NCBI GenBank assembly: GCA_947478465.1
Contig: CANJWH010000027.1
Coordinates: 1-38,572 of the forward strand
Length of the DNA stretch: 38,572 bases
Direction of reading: 5' to 3'
From: Bacteroidota bacterium
Lineage (GTDB): Bacteria > Bacteroidota > Bacteroidia > SXHM01
The translations under genes were made by a program, and so were the position numbers. Shown here in pieces: positions 9,050 to 15,372 of the stretch. A model generated the notes under the pieces. It was not told the DNA's origin and ran no database searches. It saw nothing but the letters and a program-made list of their open reading frames with translations. How positions within the stretch are numbered: position 1 is the first letter of the stretch; each line of letters starts with the position of its first letter.

Positions 9050-10027
9050 CTAATGTTTAAACGGTCGTTTTTTTATCATTCCTCCTCGAGTATCTTTCAC
9101 GCTGTTCATCACCACAAAAGCATTGGGATCAATCTTTTCAATTTCAGTACGCAGTTTACTTATTTCCAATCGCGTGATAACCGTAAAAATAATATCGGTA
9201 TCGTTCTGAAGTCCATCTTTTCCGAAACCACGTTTACCTTTATAAACGGTAACTCCCATCCCCAATTTTTCAGTAACCATTGCACGAATTTCTTCACTGT
9301 GACTTGATACAATAGTAATTCCTGTATATTCTTCAATACCTTCAATAATAAAGTCTAATGTTTTAGATGCTGCCAGATAGGTAATGATGGAATACAATGC
9401 CGTTTCAATGGAAATAAAATAAGCTGCAGTTGAAAATATTACGATGTTAATGAGCAGAATGATATCACCAATGGTTAATCCTGTTTTGCGACTCAATGCA
9501 ATTGCAAGCACTTCTGTTCCGTCAAGCACTGCCGTTCCACGCACAGTTAAACCAATTCCTGCACCAAGAAAAAAACCACCAAAAACAGAAACCAGCAATT
9601 TATCCTGAGTTATATCTGGAAAATGAACGGTAGCAATTACCAGTGCCAGAAAAAAAATGGCAATTGCCGCACGAATTGCAAATGATTTACTAATTACATT
9701 ATAAGCAAGAATAAGAAAGGGAATATTAATCAATACAAGCAATAGCGGCAAAGGCAAATCAAAAATGCCGGCAAGCAGCAATGCAATACCAGTGGCGCCA
9801 CCATCAATAAAGTTATTGGGAATAAGAAAACTTTCTAACCCGAAACCGGCTGAAAAAATTCCGGCCGTAACCAGAAATATATCTTTAAAAAAATTAACTA
9901 CATTAATACGTAGTTCCCTTAGACCCTTTGCTAATTCAAACTGCGAGTAAGCATCCTGCTTTCCTGCATTCTGCCTTTTCTTTTGCAGAATGGTATCGGT
10001 TACAATCTTAGCAAGAATAGAATTCAT
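9050..10027 (-). CDS. YitT family membrane protein (DUF161 + DUF2179)
   Basis: A 325-residue integral membrane protein. After about 40 soluble residues there are five to six transmembrane segments between about 45 and 220, including the family motif 'NNFIDGGATGIALLL' and the repeat-like 'GTAVLDGTEVLAIAL', followed by a soluble C-terminal DUF2179 domain (about 230-315, 'YTGITIVSSHSEEIRAMV', 'DTDIIFTVITRLEI'). The family is widespread and its transport substrate is not firmly established. First gene of a two-gene operon with the Coq4-like gene, driven by a well-formed promoter at 10051-10080. Confidence 0.88.
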   Translation of the reverse strand: MNSILAKIVTDTILQKKRQNAGKQDAYSQFELAKGLRELRINVVNFFKDIFLVTAGIFSAGFGLESFLIPNNFIDGGATGIALLLAGIFDLPLPLLLVLINIPFLILAYNVISKSFAIRAAIAIFFLALVIATVHFPDITQDKLLVSVFGGFFLGAGIGLTVRGTAVLDGTEVLAIALSRKTGLTIGDIILLINIVIFSTAAYFISIETALYSIITYLAASKTLDFIIEGIEEYTGITIVSSHSEEIRAMVTEKLGMGVTVYKGKRGFGKDGLQNDTDIIFTVITRLEISKLRTEIEKIDPNAFVVMNSVKDTRGGMIKKRPFKH

Positions 10028-10050
10028 AGAGCAAACTAATACCTTTTTCT

Positions 10051-10080
10051 CAAAACTAAGATTATTTTTTCAATCAACAA
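10051..10080 (-). promoter_or_regulatory. Bacteroidota promoter for the YitT-Coq4-like operon
   Basis: On the minus strand the -33 TTG (10080-10078) and the -7 TAGTTTTG (10058-10051) are separated by exactly 19 bp, matching the Bacteroidota consensus TTG-N19-21-TAnnTTTG. Transcription would start near 10045, giving a leader of roughly 18 nt before the ATG at 10027. Confidence 0.65.
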
Positions 10081-10096
10081 TGTCTAGCGCAGAAAC

Positions 10097-10663
10097 TTAT
10101 GCGTAATCTAAATCCAGGCTAAATCTTTCGGGATGACGACCTTGTATGTTGCGATAAAAATCCATGATTTCACGCATGTCTTTATGTATATCACCCGATG
10201 GATAAATTACTTTACCAATGCCGGCTTCTTTCTTTTTAAAATCCATGTATCCAAGTGCTATTGGCACTTTTGCACCAAGAGCAACATAGTAAAAACCGGT
10301 TTTCCATTTGGTTACTTTTTTGCGGGTGCCTTCGGGTGTTACCAGTAAATTTAATTCATCATTTTCTGCAAATAAATCAATCATTGCCTGTGTCATACTT
10401 TTTTTATCACCGCCTTTTTCTTTCGGGTTGCGATTAATGGCTATTCCTCCCATAGGTTTAAATATAAGTCCGAGCGGAAATTTCATATAACTGTCTTTAA
10501 TGGTAAAGCGAATTTTTATGCCTACAATATCGTAATAAGCAAATCCTATAATCCCGTCCCAGTTGCTGGTGTGTGGTGCGGCTACCACTACTGCCTTTTT
10601 CAGATGCAGGTTTTCAGGAGTAATTATTTTAAAGCCATAAAGCCTGAAAAGAAAGAGTACCAT
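10097..10663 (-). CDS. Lysophospholipid acyltransferase, PlsC-like (copy 1)
   Basis: A 188-residue protein of the glycerophosphate/lysophosphatidate acyltransferase superfamily. The catalytic HX4D box is 'HTSNWD' (His31-Asp36) and the acyl-acceptor motif 'PEGTR' is at 110-114. It is shorter than canonical PlsC (about 240 residues) and belongs to the compact group typified by 'APHTSNWD' and 'KWKTGFYYVAL'. The expected role is transfer of an acyl chain to a lysophospholipid or related membrane lipid at the inner membrane. It is a close paralogue of the next gene upstream (shared 'KFP.(G/N)LIFKP.G.IAI.R.PK' and 'YPSGDI'). It has its own promoter element in the 71-bp gap, so it may also be transcribed separately. 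Confidence 0.85.
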   Translation of the reverse strand: MVLFLFRLYGFKIITPENLHLKKAVVVAAPHTSNWDGIIGFAYYDIVGIKIRFTIKDSYMKFPLGLIFKPMGGIAINRNPKEKGGDKKSMTQAMIDLFAENDELNLLVTPEGTRKKVTKWKTGFYYVALGAKVPIALGYMDFKKKEAGIGKVIYPSGDIHKDMREIMDFYRNIQGRHPERFSLDLDYA

Positions 10664-10680
10664 TAATAATATGTTTTACG

Positions 10681-10688
10681 CAAACATA
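10681..10688 (-). promoter_or_regulatory. -7 promoter element for acyltransferase copy 1
   Basis: The minus strand reads TATGTTTG, an exact TAnnTTTG match, 17 bases before the ATG at 10663. A TTC triplet lies 19 bp upstream in the -33 position (consensus TTG). Confidence 0.5.
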
Positions 10689-10734
10689 TGAAAAAATACA
10701 GATTACTGAAGTTAATTTTTTCTCTAAATAATAA

Positions 10735-11313
10735 TCAGGCATATTCAGCATCTATGCTGAACTTCTCCGGATGTTGCCCCTTTATATCTCTGTAAAAGTC
10801 CATGATTATTTTCATGTCCTTTTTTATGTCGCCCGATGGATAAACCAATCCACCAACTCCAGCTACTTTGTTTTTATAGTCAAGATATCCCAAACCAATT
10901 GGCACTTTAGCATTTAAGGCTACATAATAAAAACCGGTTTTCCATTTGTTATTCAATGAACGGGTGCCTTCAGGTGTAACCATAATATTCAGGTGGTCGC
11001 GTCCATTAAAAAGGTCAGTCATTGCTTCCACCATGCTTTTACGTTGTCCACCTGCTACCTTTGGTCTGCGATCAATTGCTATTGCGCCAACCGGTTTAAA
11101 AATCAAATTGAAGGGAAATTTCATCAGTTGATCTTTCAAGGTAAAGCGCATGGGAATTCCCATCATATCATAAGCTGCTAAAGCATAAACCAAATCCCAG
11201 TTGCTGGTATGCGGTGCGGCAATCATCACACACTTATCAATATTACCGGGCATTTTATTATTCAATGTCCAGCCTGTTAGCTTAAAAATAAGCCTGCAAA
11301 TAAATATTATCAT
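10735..11313 (-). CDS. Lysophospholipid acyltransferase, PlsC-like (copy 2)
   Basis: A 192-residue paralogue of the downstream acyltransferase. HX4D is 'HTSNWD' (His35-Asp40) and 'PEGTR' is at 114-118; the N-terminal hydrophobic stretch 'MIIFICRLIFKLTGW' likely attaches it to the membrane. Its ATG (11313-11311) follows the DUF3127 stop (11316-11314) with no gap, indicating translational coupling. The two copies align over their full length without large indels, as expected for tandem duplication; retention of both catalytic motifs suggests both are active, perhaps with different acyl or acceptor preference (inference). Confidence 0.85.
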   Translation of the reverse strand: MIIFICRLIFKLTGWTLNNKMPGNIDKCVMIAAPHTSNWDLVYALAAYDMMGIPMRFTLKDQLMKFPFNLIFKPVGAIAIDRRPKVAGGQRKSMVEAMTDLFNGRDHLNIMVTPEGTRSLNNKWKTGFYYVALNAKVPIGLGYLDYKNKVAGVGGLVYPSGDIKKDMKIIMDFYRDIKGQHPEKFSIDAEYA

Positions 11314-11706
11314 TTAGAATGGCAGATCATCATCAGGTGCTGAATTGCTTGCAACCTGTTCCATTGGTTGCGATGATTGCTGCTGTGAAGGAGCAGGTGC
11401 TGAATTTCCTTTGCTCAGTGAATCAACTCTCCACGCTTCAAGATTGGTGAAGTAGCTTACTTTGCCATCTTTTTCATAACGTCTGCCGCGCAGATTGAAA
11501 GTTATTTTCACATCTTCGTTAAGGTTAACATTATCTAAAAGAGCACATTTGTCCTGAGTTAACTGAAACTTAATTGCCTCAATAAATTCTCTGTCGTTCT
11601 TTGATTCGCGGGTTTCAACAACAAACTCGCGTTTGCGGAAACTGTCTGTAACTTTCTGTTCGTTGTATTTTTCAACTAATCTGCCGGTGAGTTCGTAACT
11701 TGCCAT
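11314..11706 (-). CDS. DUF3127 protein with SSB-like acidic tail
   Basis: The chosen start is the ATG at 11706 ('MASYELTGRLVEKY'), giving 130 residues. An upstream in-frame ATG at 11760 would add 18 residues that do not resemble the family and would move the start into the divergent promoter region. The DUF3127 domain covers about 1-95 ('SFRKREFVVETRE', 'NLRGRRYEKDGKVSYFTNLEAWRV') and has an OB-fold-like strand pattern. A Gln/Ser/Pro-rich linker leads to the C-terminus 'DDDLPF', the same as the tip bacterial SSB uses to bind replication and repair partners. Inference: a nucleic-acid-binding, SSB-like accessory protein. It heads an operon with the two acyltransferases and is divergent from msrB. 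Confidence 0.8.
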   Translation of the reverse strand: MASYELTGRLVEKYNEQKVTDSFRKREFVVETRESKNDREFIEAIKFQLTQDKCALLDNVNLNEDVKITFNLRGRRYEKDGKVSYFTNLEAWRVDSLSKGNSAPAPSQQQSSQPMEQVASNSAPDDDLPF

Positions 11707-11727
11707 GTGGTTAAATTTTAAAGTGAG

Positions 11728-11735
11728 TAATTTTG
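11728..11735 (+). promoter_or_regulatory. -7 promoter element for msrB
   Basis: TAATTTTG fits TAnnTTTG exactly within the 81-bp gap between divergent DUF3127 and msrB. The predicted start near 11741 leaves a leader of about 46 nt. No convincing -33 TTG is seen. Confidence 0.45.
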
Positions 11736-11787
11736 CAGCGAAGTTAATTTTTTTTGACAAACAAAGTAAAACAGAATTAGAAAAAAA

Positions 11788-12189
11788 ATGGAAGAGAAAA
11801 TAAAGAAAACAGATGCTGAATGGAAAGCAGAATTAACTCCTGAACAATATGATGTTTTGCGCAAGAAAGGAACCGAACGTCCGTTTACAGGAAAATACAA
11901 TATACACAAAGAAAAAGGTATGTATGTATGCGCAGGGTGCGGAAGTCCGCTCTTCTCATCAGACACCAAATTTGATTCAGGTTGCGGCTGGCCAAGTTTT
12001 TTTGAGGCACTTGACAAGGAAAAAATAAAAGAAGTTCGCGACTTGAGTTTCGGGATGGTGCGCATTGAAATTTTATGCGCTAAGTGTGACGGACATCTCG
12101 GGCATGTATTTGATGATGGTCCTAAACCAACAGGATTACGATATTGCGTGAATTCGCTCTCTCTGGAATTTACATCCAAAGAACAATAA
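11788..12189 (+). CDS. msrB: Peptide-methionine (R)-S-oxide reductase MsrB
   Basis: A 133-residue single-domain enzyme that reduces methionine-R-sulfoxide in proteins. The structural zinc site is Cys48/Cys51 ('CAGC') and Cys97/Cys100 ('CAKC'). The catalytic Cys120 lies in '[11 protein letters not shown]', and the substrate-pocket motif 'SGCGWPSF' is at 65-72 with Cys66 as possible resolving cysteine. There is no signal peptide, so it is cytoplasmic. The start '[21 protein letters not shown]' fits the family. Confidence 0.96.
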   Translation: MEEKIKKTDAEWKAELTPEQYDVLRKKGTERPFTGKYNIHKEKGMYVCAGCGSPLFSSDTKFDSGCGWPSFFEALDKEKIKEVRDLSFGMVRIEILCAKCDGHLGHVFDDGPKPTGLRYCVNSLSLEFTSKEQ

Positions 12190-12199
12190 CAACCATTTG

Positions 12200-12224
12200 C
12201 ATGCCATTTTTTACAATTGGCATG
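12200..12224 (+). terminator. Weak stem-loop after msrB
   Basis: CATGCCA (12200-12206) pairs with TGGCATG (12218-12224) around an 11-nt T-rich loop. There is no T tract after the stem, so it may be a weak terminator or a regulatory hairpin before the nuclease gene. Confidence 0.3.
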
Positions 12225-12306
12225 TTAAAATGATTACTTTCGCGCGCCTTTTCAAAATTATTAAAAACAAATAGAAGAGGTTTTGAATATTAACTAATAA
12301 ACCAAT

Positions 12307-13638
12307 ATGAAAAAGTTAAAATACCTTTTTGCATTTGCTTTTATAATTACCTTTTCATCCTGTCAGAAAGATGAACAACCTGAACCAATTCAGGATGCTC
12401 CTATCCATGCTTACGCTCCTGTATACTCAGGTTTTCCTGAAACTATAGAAGCCGGCAGCAAAACAAGTTATACCACTGCAGATGTAATACTTTCAACCGG
12501 CAGTTGGAATTTTAACAATGCGCTCATCGGCACATCCACTTCCGACAGAAAATCAGGTTTAAAATCTGCACGCATTCAAACTACCGGAATGCTGACCATG
12601 AATTTTAATTTAACCAACGGAGCATCGGTGGTTACTATAAGCCATGGCGTTTACGGTACCGATGCTGCCAGCACATGGGAATTATATGCCTCCACCAATT
12701 CCGGCAGCACCTGGACTAAAATAGGTTCAACAATAACAACAAGTTCTACTACTCTATCTGCTGCCAGCTTCACTATGGCCTACAGCGGTAATGTACGTTT
12801 CCAAATCCGCAAATTAACCGGAGGAAGATTGAATATTGACAACATTTCGGTAGAGGAAGATATTCCTGTTCCTACACGCGATAACAATATGGGAATGGGA
12901 AATCCAAGCAATGCAGTTACAGATATCAATATGCCAAACAACTATTTATTGGTTAAATCACAATATGCACTTTCTTACAATAACTCAAAAGGCGAAGCAA
13001 ACTGGGTAAGCTGGCATTTGAGCGCTGCGTGGCTAGGTTCTGCTCCGCGCTGCGATTGTTTTACTTCTGACAACACTCTGCCTTCTACATTTTTCAAAGC
13101 CACATCATCTAATTATACCAATACCGGATTTGACCGCGGACATATGTGCAATTCAGAAGACCGTGGTGGCAGCAGTTCTGATAATCAGGCAACATTTCTG
13201 ATGACCAACATTATGCCTCAGTCACCTAATAATAATCAAAGAACATGGCTTGGTCTGGAAACCTATGGCCGCACCTTAACCACGTTGGGATATGAGGTTT
13301 ATATAATCGCAGGAGGTTATGGATCAGGGGGTACAGGCAGCAACGGTGGTGTTACTTACATAATTGCCAATGGGAAAATAAATGTGCCTGCACGCACCTG
13401 GAAAGTAATGCTTATTTTACCGGTAGGAAACAATGATGTAAACAGAGTTTCAACAGCTACAAGAGTTATTGCTGTTGACATGCCGAATACTCAGACAGTA
13501 AATACACATAATTGGGACTATTACCGTGTTTCGGTTGATTATATTGAAACCCAGACAGGATATGATTTCCTGAATCTGGTTCCTGATAATATTGAGAATG
13601 TAATTGAATCGGTTGTGGATGTACAACCGGTTTTATAA
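12307..13638 (+). CDS. Lipoprotein DNA/RNA non-specific endonuclease
   Basis: A 443-residue protein with a lipoprotein signal (hydrophobic residues 4-16 and Cys19 in 'TFSSCQ'). Residues about 50-185 form a beta-rich domain ('WNFNNALIGTSTSDRKSG', 'GRLNIDNISV') of the type found attached to surface hydrolases. The NUC/NucA-type domain covers about 200-430: 'DRGHM' at 276-280 with His279 as general base, and 'NIMPQSPNNNQRTW', whose Asn residues provide the metal ligand. It should degrade extracellular DNA and RNA from the outer membrane for nutrition or biofilm turnover. A near-consensus promoter element TACTTTCG lies at 12235-12242. A perfect hairpin terminator follows 20 bases after the stop. 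Confidence 0.92.
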   Translation: MKKLKYLFAFAFIITFSSCQKDEQPEPIQDAPIHAYAPVYSGFPETIEAGSKTSYTTADVILSTGSWNFNNALIGTSTSDRKSGLKSARIQTTGMLTMNFNLTNGASVVTISHGVYGTDAASTWELYASTNSGSTWTKIGSTITTSSTTLSAASFTMAYSGNVRFQIRKLTGGRLNIDNISVEEDIPVPTRDNNMGMGNPSNAVTDINMPNNYLLVKSQYALSYNNSKGEANWVSWHLSAAWLGSAPRCDCFTSDNTLPSTFFKATSSNYTNTGFDRGHMCNSEDRGGSSSDNQATFLMTNIMPQSPNNNQRTWLGLETYGRTLTTLGYEVYIIAGGYGSGGTGSNGGVTYIIANGKINVPARTWKVMLILPVGNNDVNRVSTATRVIAVDMPNTQTVNTHNWDYYRVSVDYIETQTGYDFLNLVPDNIENVIESVVDVQPVL

Positions 13639-13658
13639 AACTAAACAGATTAAAACAG

Positions 13659-13694
13659 AAAAGGGTAAGTGTTTTTGCAAACACTTACCCTTTT
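13659..13694. terminator. Perfect 16-bp bidirectional terminator
   Basis: AAAAGGGTAAGTGTTT (13659-13674) pairs without mismatch with AAACACTTACCCTTTT (13679-13694), leaving a TTGC loop (GCAA on the other strand, a GNRA tetraloop). The flanking A and T tracts allow use from both sides: downstream of the nuclease gene on plus and as the 3' end of the candidate RNA on minus. Confidence 0.85.
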
Positions 13695-14044
13695 AGCTAC
13701 CGATACAGCCGTAGCTGTTCCGGAACCGCAGTTTACAGTTCATCAGGTTATATCTTGCTTTCCGCTTGCGCGGTTTTAGAAGTCTTGCATCATTTACAAG
13801 GTCATTGCTAACCCTGTCCCTTCGTTTATCCTTTATCGTTACCATTACCGGCAACACAAGTGGAATAAACTTATCGGCTTTGTCCCTTATTGCATGGATT
13901 TACGCCTTGTTTCTGTTTTGTCTCACCGCTCAAATCTTGCGATTTTTACGGTCTTGATACTAACTGTTGAAACTAACACTTTTTACAAAGAACTTTTTTC
14001 AATCGTCCGGCTTTTTACTGCCGACCTTTTTATCTCTCAACTGC
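13659..14044 (-). ncRNA. Candidate structured non-coding RNA, about 385 nt (unrecognised family)
   Basis: This fills most of a 692-bp gap without a credible protein gene. On the minus strand there is a promoter (TTG-N21-TATGTTTG, 14081-14050), a boxA-like GTTCTTTG (13993-13986), several hairpins and a perfect terminator (13694-13659). Visible hairpins: 13952-13925, where ACCG/CGGT and AAATC/GATTT helices flank a UAA/GAG internal loop capped by a GCAA tetraloop; 13773-13762, CCGC-GCAA-GCGG; 13716-13695, AGCTAC/GTAGCT next to the terminator. All three minus-strand frames are broken by stops (for instance within the first few codons after 13955). I checked for the conserved cores of RNase P RNA, tmRNA and rRNA and did not find them. 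The exact 5' end and the function are inference. Confidence 0.55.
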
Positions 14045-14049
14045 TGATG

Positions 14050-14081
14050 CAAACATACAACCGTGAGATAAGTAAAGTCAA
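14050..14081 (-). promoter_or_regulatory. Promoter for the candidate non-coding RNA
   Basis: On the minus strand TTG (14081-14079, within 'TATTGAC') is 21 bp from TATGTTTG (14057-14050), an exact fit to TTG-N19-21-TAnnTTTG and among the best-formed promoters in the window. It points away from the YbbR-like gene, into the region with no protein gene. Confidence 0.6.
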
Positions 14082-14114
14082 TATTTTGCAGGCATTCTTA
14101 TTCACGTTTTTCGC

Positions 14115-14206
14115 ACCGGTTATGAACAGGTTATAAACCGGCAAGAAGCCACAGTTAGGCTTCACTTACATTGTTATTAACCAAAACACAAAAACAGGTT
14201 ATAAAC
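14115..14206. repeat. Cluster of short inverted and direct repeats upstream of the RNA promoter
   Basis: CCGGTT (14116-14121) pairs with AACCGG (14136-14141); GAAGCC (14145-14150) pairs with GGCTTC (14158-14163) around ACAGTTA; and the 14-mer AACAGGTTATAAAC occurs at 14125-14138 and again at 14193-14206. They sit between two divergent transcription units and could be protein-binding sites. From here to the YbbR-like start at 14331 I see only AT-rich sequence with a near-consensus promoter element TATCTTTA at 14305-14312. Confidence 0.5.
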
Positions 14207-14330
14207 TTTTTGCACCAAAACACAGAAAAAAGGGAGCAAGCAAAAACGGCCGGAAAGCACAATATGAATAAATGAACACTCAAACACATTCCACTTCAAA
14301 TTTCTATCTTTAGCGCACAATTAAAATGAA

Positions 14331-15326
14331 GTGAGCGATACGCCAAAAAGTTTTTTTCAAAGATTAGTAAGCAACGGAGAACTGAAGCTCAACCGTAAAT
14401 TGGGTATTTACATTGTATGTCTCCTGCTCTCGTGCTTACTCTGGCTGTTAATTACCCTAAGCGATAAATATGATACTGACATTGTTTTCCCGGTTACATA
14501 CAATGGAATTCCTAAAAGCAAAGTGGTAACAAATAATTTGCCCGAAACAATTACAGCACGGGTAAATGCAGTAGGATTTAATTTGCTTTGGTATAAAATA
14601 AAAGGATACAGCGAACCCATTACATTTGAAATTCCTTCATCAAAACTGCGCGAACTAAACGGAAACAATTACACACTTACAAATAACAGACTTGAAAAAA
14701 TCTCGTCACAACTGGGCGATAAAATAAAAGTACTGCATATTTCGCCCGACACTATTTATGTTGACTTTGCCGAAAAACTGAAACGCAAACTGCGCGTAAA
14801 ACCTGAAATAAGTCTGACACTGGAAAAGCAATACGGGTTGATGGATAGCATAAAAGCAGACCCCGAATTTGTGAATGTGGTGGGTCCGAAAAACATAGTT
14901 GAAAAAATGCAGTTTGCACAAACAGAAAAATTAACATTGAAAGATGTTAGCGAAAAACAGCAGGTAAACATTGGATTTGCTAAACCGGAAAACTCAAAGG
15001 CTGTTATTTTTTCGCCTGAAACTGTTAAGATTATTGTGCCCGTTGAAAAATATACAGAAGGCAGCATTGAAATTCCGGTTACTGTAAAAAACCTCCCAAA
15101 AGGCAGCCGATTAAAAGTTTTTCCTGAAAAAGTGAAGGTTACCTATCTGGTGGGACTTAGTAACTACGATAAAGTTGATGCCTCCATGTTTGCTGTGGGT
15201 TTTAATTACAAGAACCTTCCTAAAGGCAAGGGAAATAAAATAAGAGTAGAATTACAGAATGCACCTTCATTCGTTAATTCGGTGAAGGTGGAGCCGGTGA
15301 GTGTTGAGTATATAATTCAGAAATGA
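14331..15326 (+). CDS. YbbR-like domain protein
   Basis: A 331-residue protein starting at GTG (14331). An in-frame TAA lies at 14322-14324 and no other start precedes the membrane anchor, so GTG is the best choice. Residues about 24-44 form one transmembrane segment ('IYIVCLLLSCLLWLLITL'), followed by YbbR-type beta repeats ('FPVTYNGIPKSKVV..NLPETITARV', 'EIPVTVKNLPKGSRLKVFPEKVKVTYLVG'). In Firmicutes the YbbR protein CdaR regulates the diadenylate cyclase; here no cyclase gene is adjacent, so that link is only a family analogy. It is followed by coaE 46 bp downstream, an arrangement I recall as common in Bacteroidota, and the two are probably co-transcribed. Confidence 0.85.
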   Translation: MSDTPKSFFQRLVSNGELKLNRKLGIYIVCLLLSCLLWLLITLSDKYDTDIVFPVTYNGIPKSKVVTNNLPETITARVNAVGFNLLWYKIKGYSEPITFEIPSSKLRELNGNNYTLTNNRLEKISSQLGDKIKVLHISPDTIYVDFAEKLKRKLRVKPEISLTLEKQYGLMDSIKADPEFVNVVGPKNIVEKMQFAQTEKLTLKDVSEKQQVNIGFAKPENSKAVIFSPETVKIIVPVEKYTEGSIEIPVTVKNLPKGSRLKVFPEKVKVTYLVGLSNYDKVDASMFAVGFNYKNLPKGKGNKIRVELQNAPSFVNSVKVEPVSVEYIIQK

Positions 15327-15361
15327 CCTCACCCCAGCCCTCTCCTTAAAAAAGGAGAGGG
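15327..15361. repeat. Intergenic palindromic repeat in front of coaE
   Basis: The element begins one base after the YbbR-like stop. CCCTCTCCTT (15338-15347) pairs perfectly with AAGGAGAGGG (15352-15361) around AAAA, preceded by CCTCACCCCAG. From memory, very similar 'cctcaccccagccctctcc' palindromes occur dispersed in many bacterial genomes. The right arm holds the only Shine-Dalgarno-like AAGGAG near coaE. Confidence 0.65.
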
Positions 15362-15372
15362 AGCAAAAGCCA

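Noticed and set aside
11718..12179. 153-residue minus-strand ORF antisense to msrB
   Set aside because: It lies fully opposite a well-defined msrB with intact zinc and catalytic cysteines; the translation resembles no family.
13659..14044. RNase P RNA, tmRNA or a decayed rRNA piece
   Set aside because: The conserved RNase P P4 core (GAGGAAAGTCC with ACAGAAA partner), the tmRNA ends (GGGGCTGA... and a tRNA-like 3' end with CCA) and recognisable 16S/23S motifs are not present on either strand.
13766..14136. Two plus-strand ORFs (63 and 80 residues) in the 692-bp gap
   Set aside because: Low-complexity Leu/Phe/Ser-rich translations with no family resemblance; they run antisense to the hairpins, boxA-like site and promoter of the candidate RNA and overlap each other, so they look like chance frames.
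14115..14206. Replication origin with DnaA boxes
   Set aside because: The repeated GGTTATAAAC is not TTATCCACA-like, no DnaA box cluster is seen, and dnaA/dnaN are not in the window; nearby dnaB alone is not evidence.
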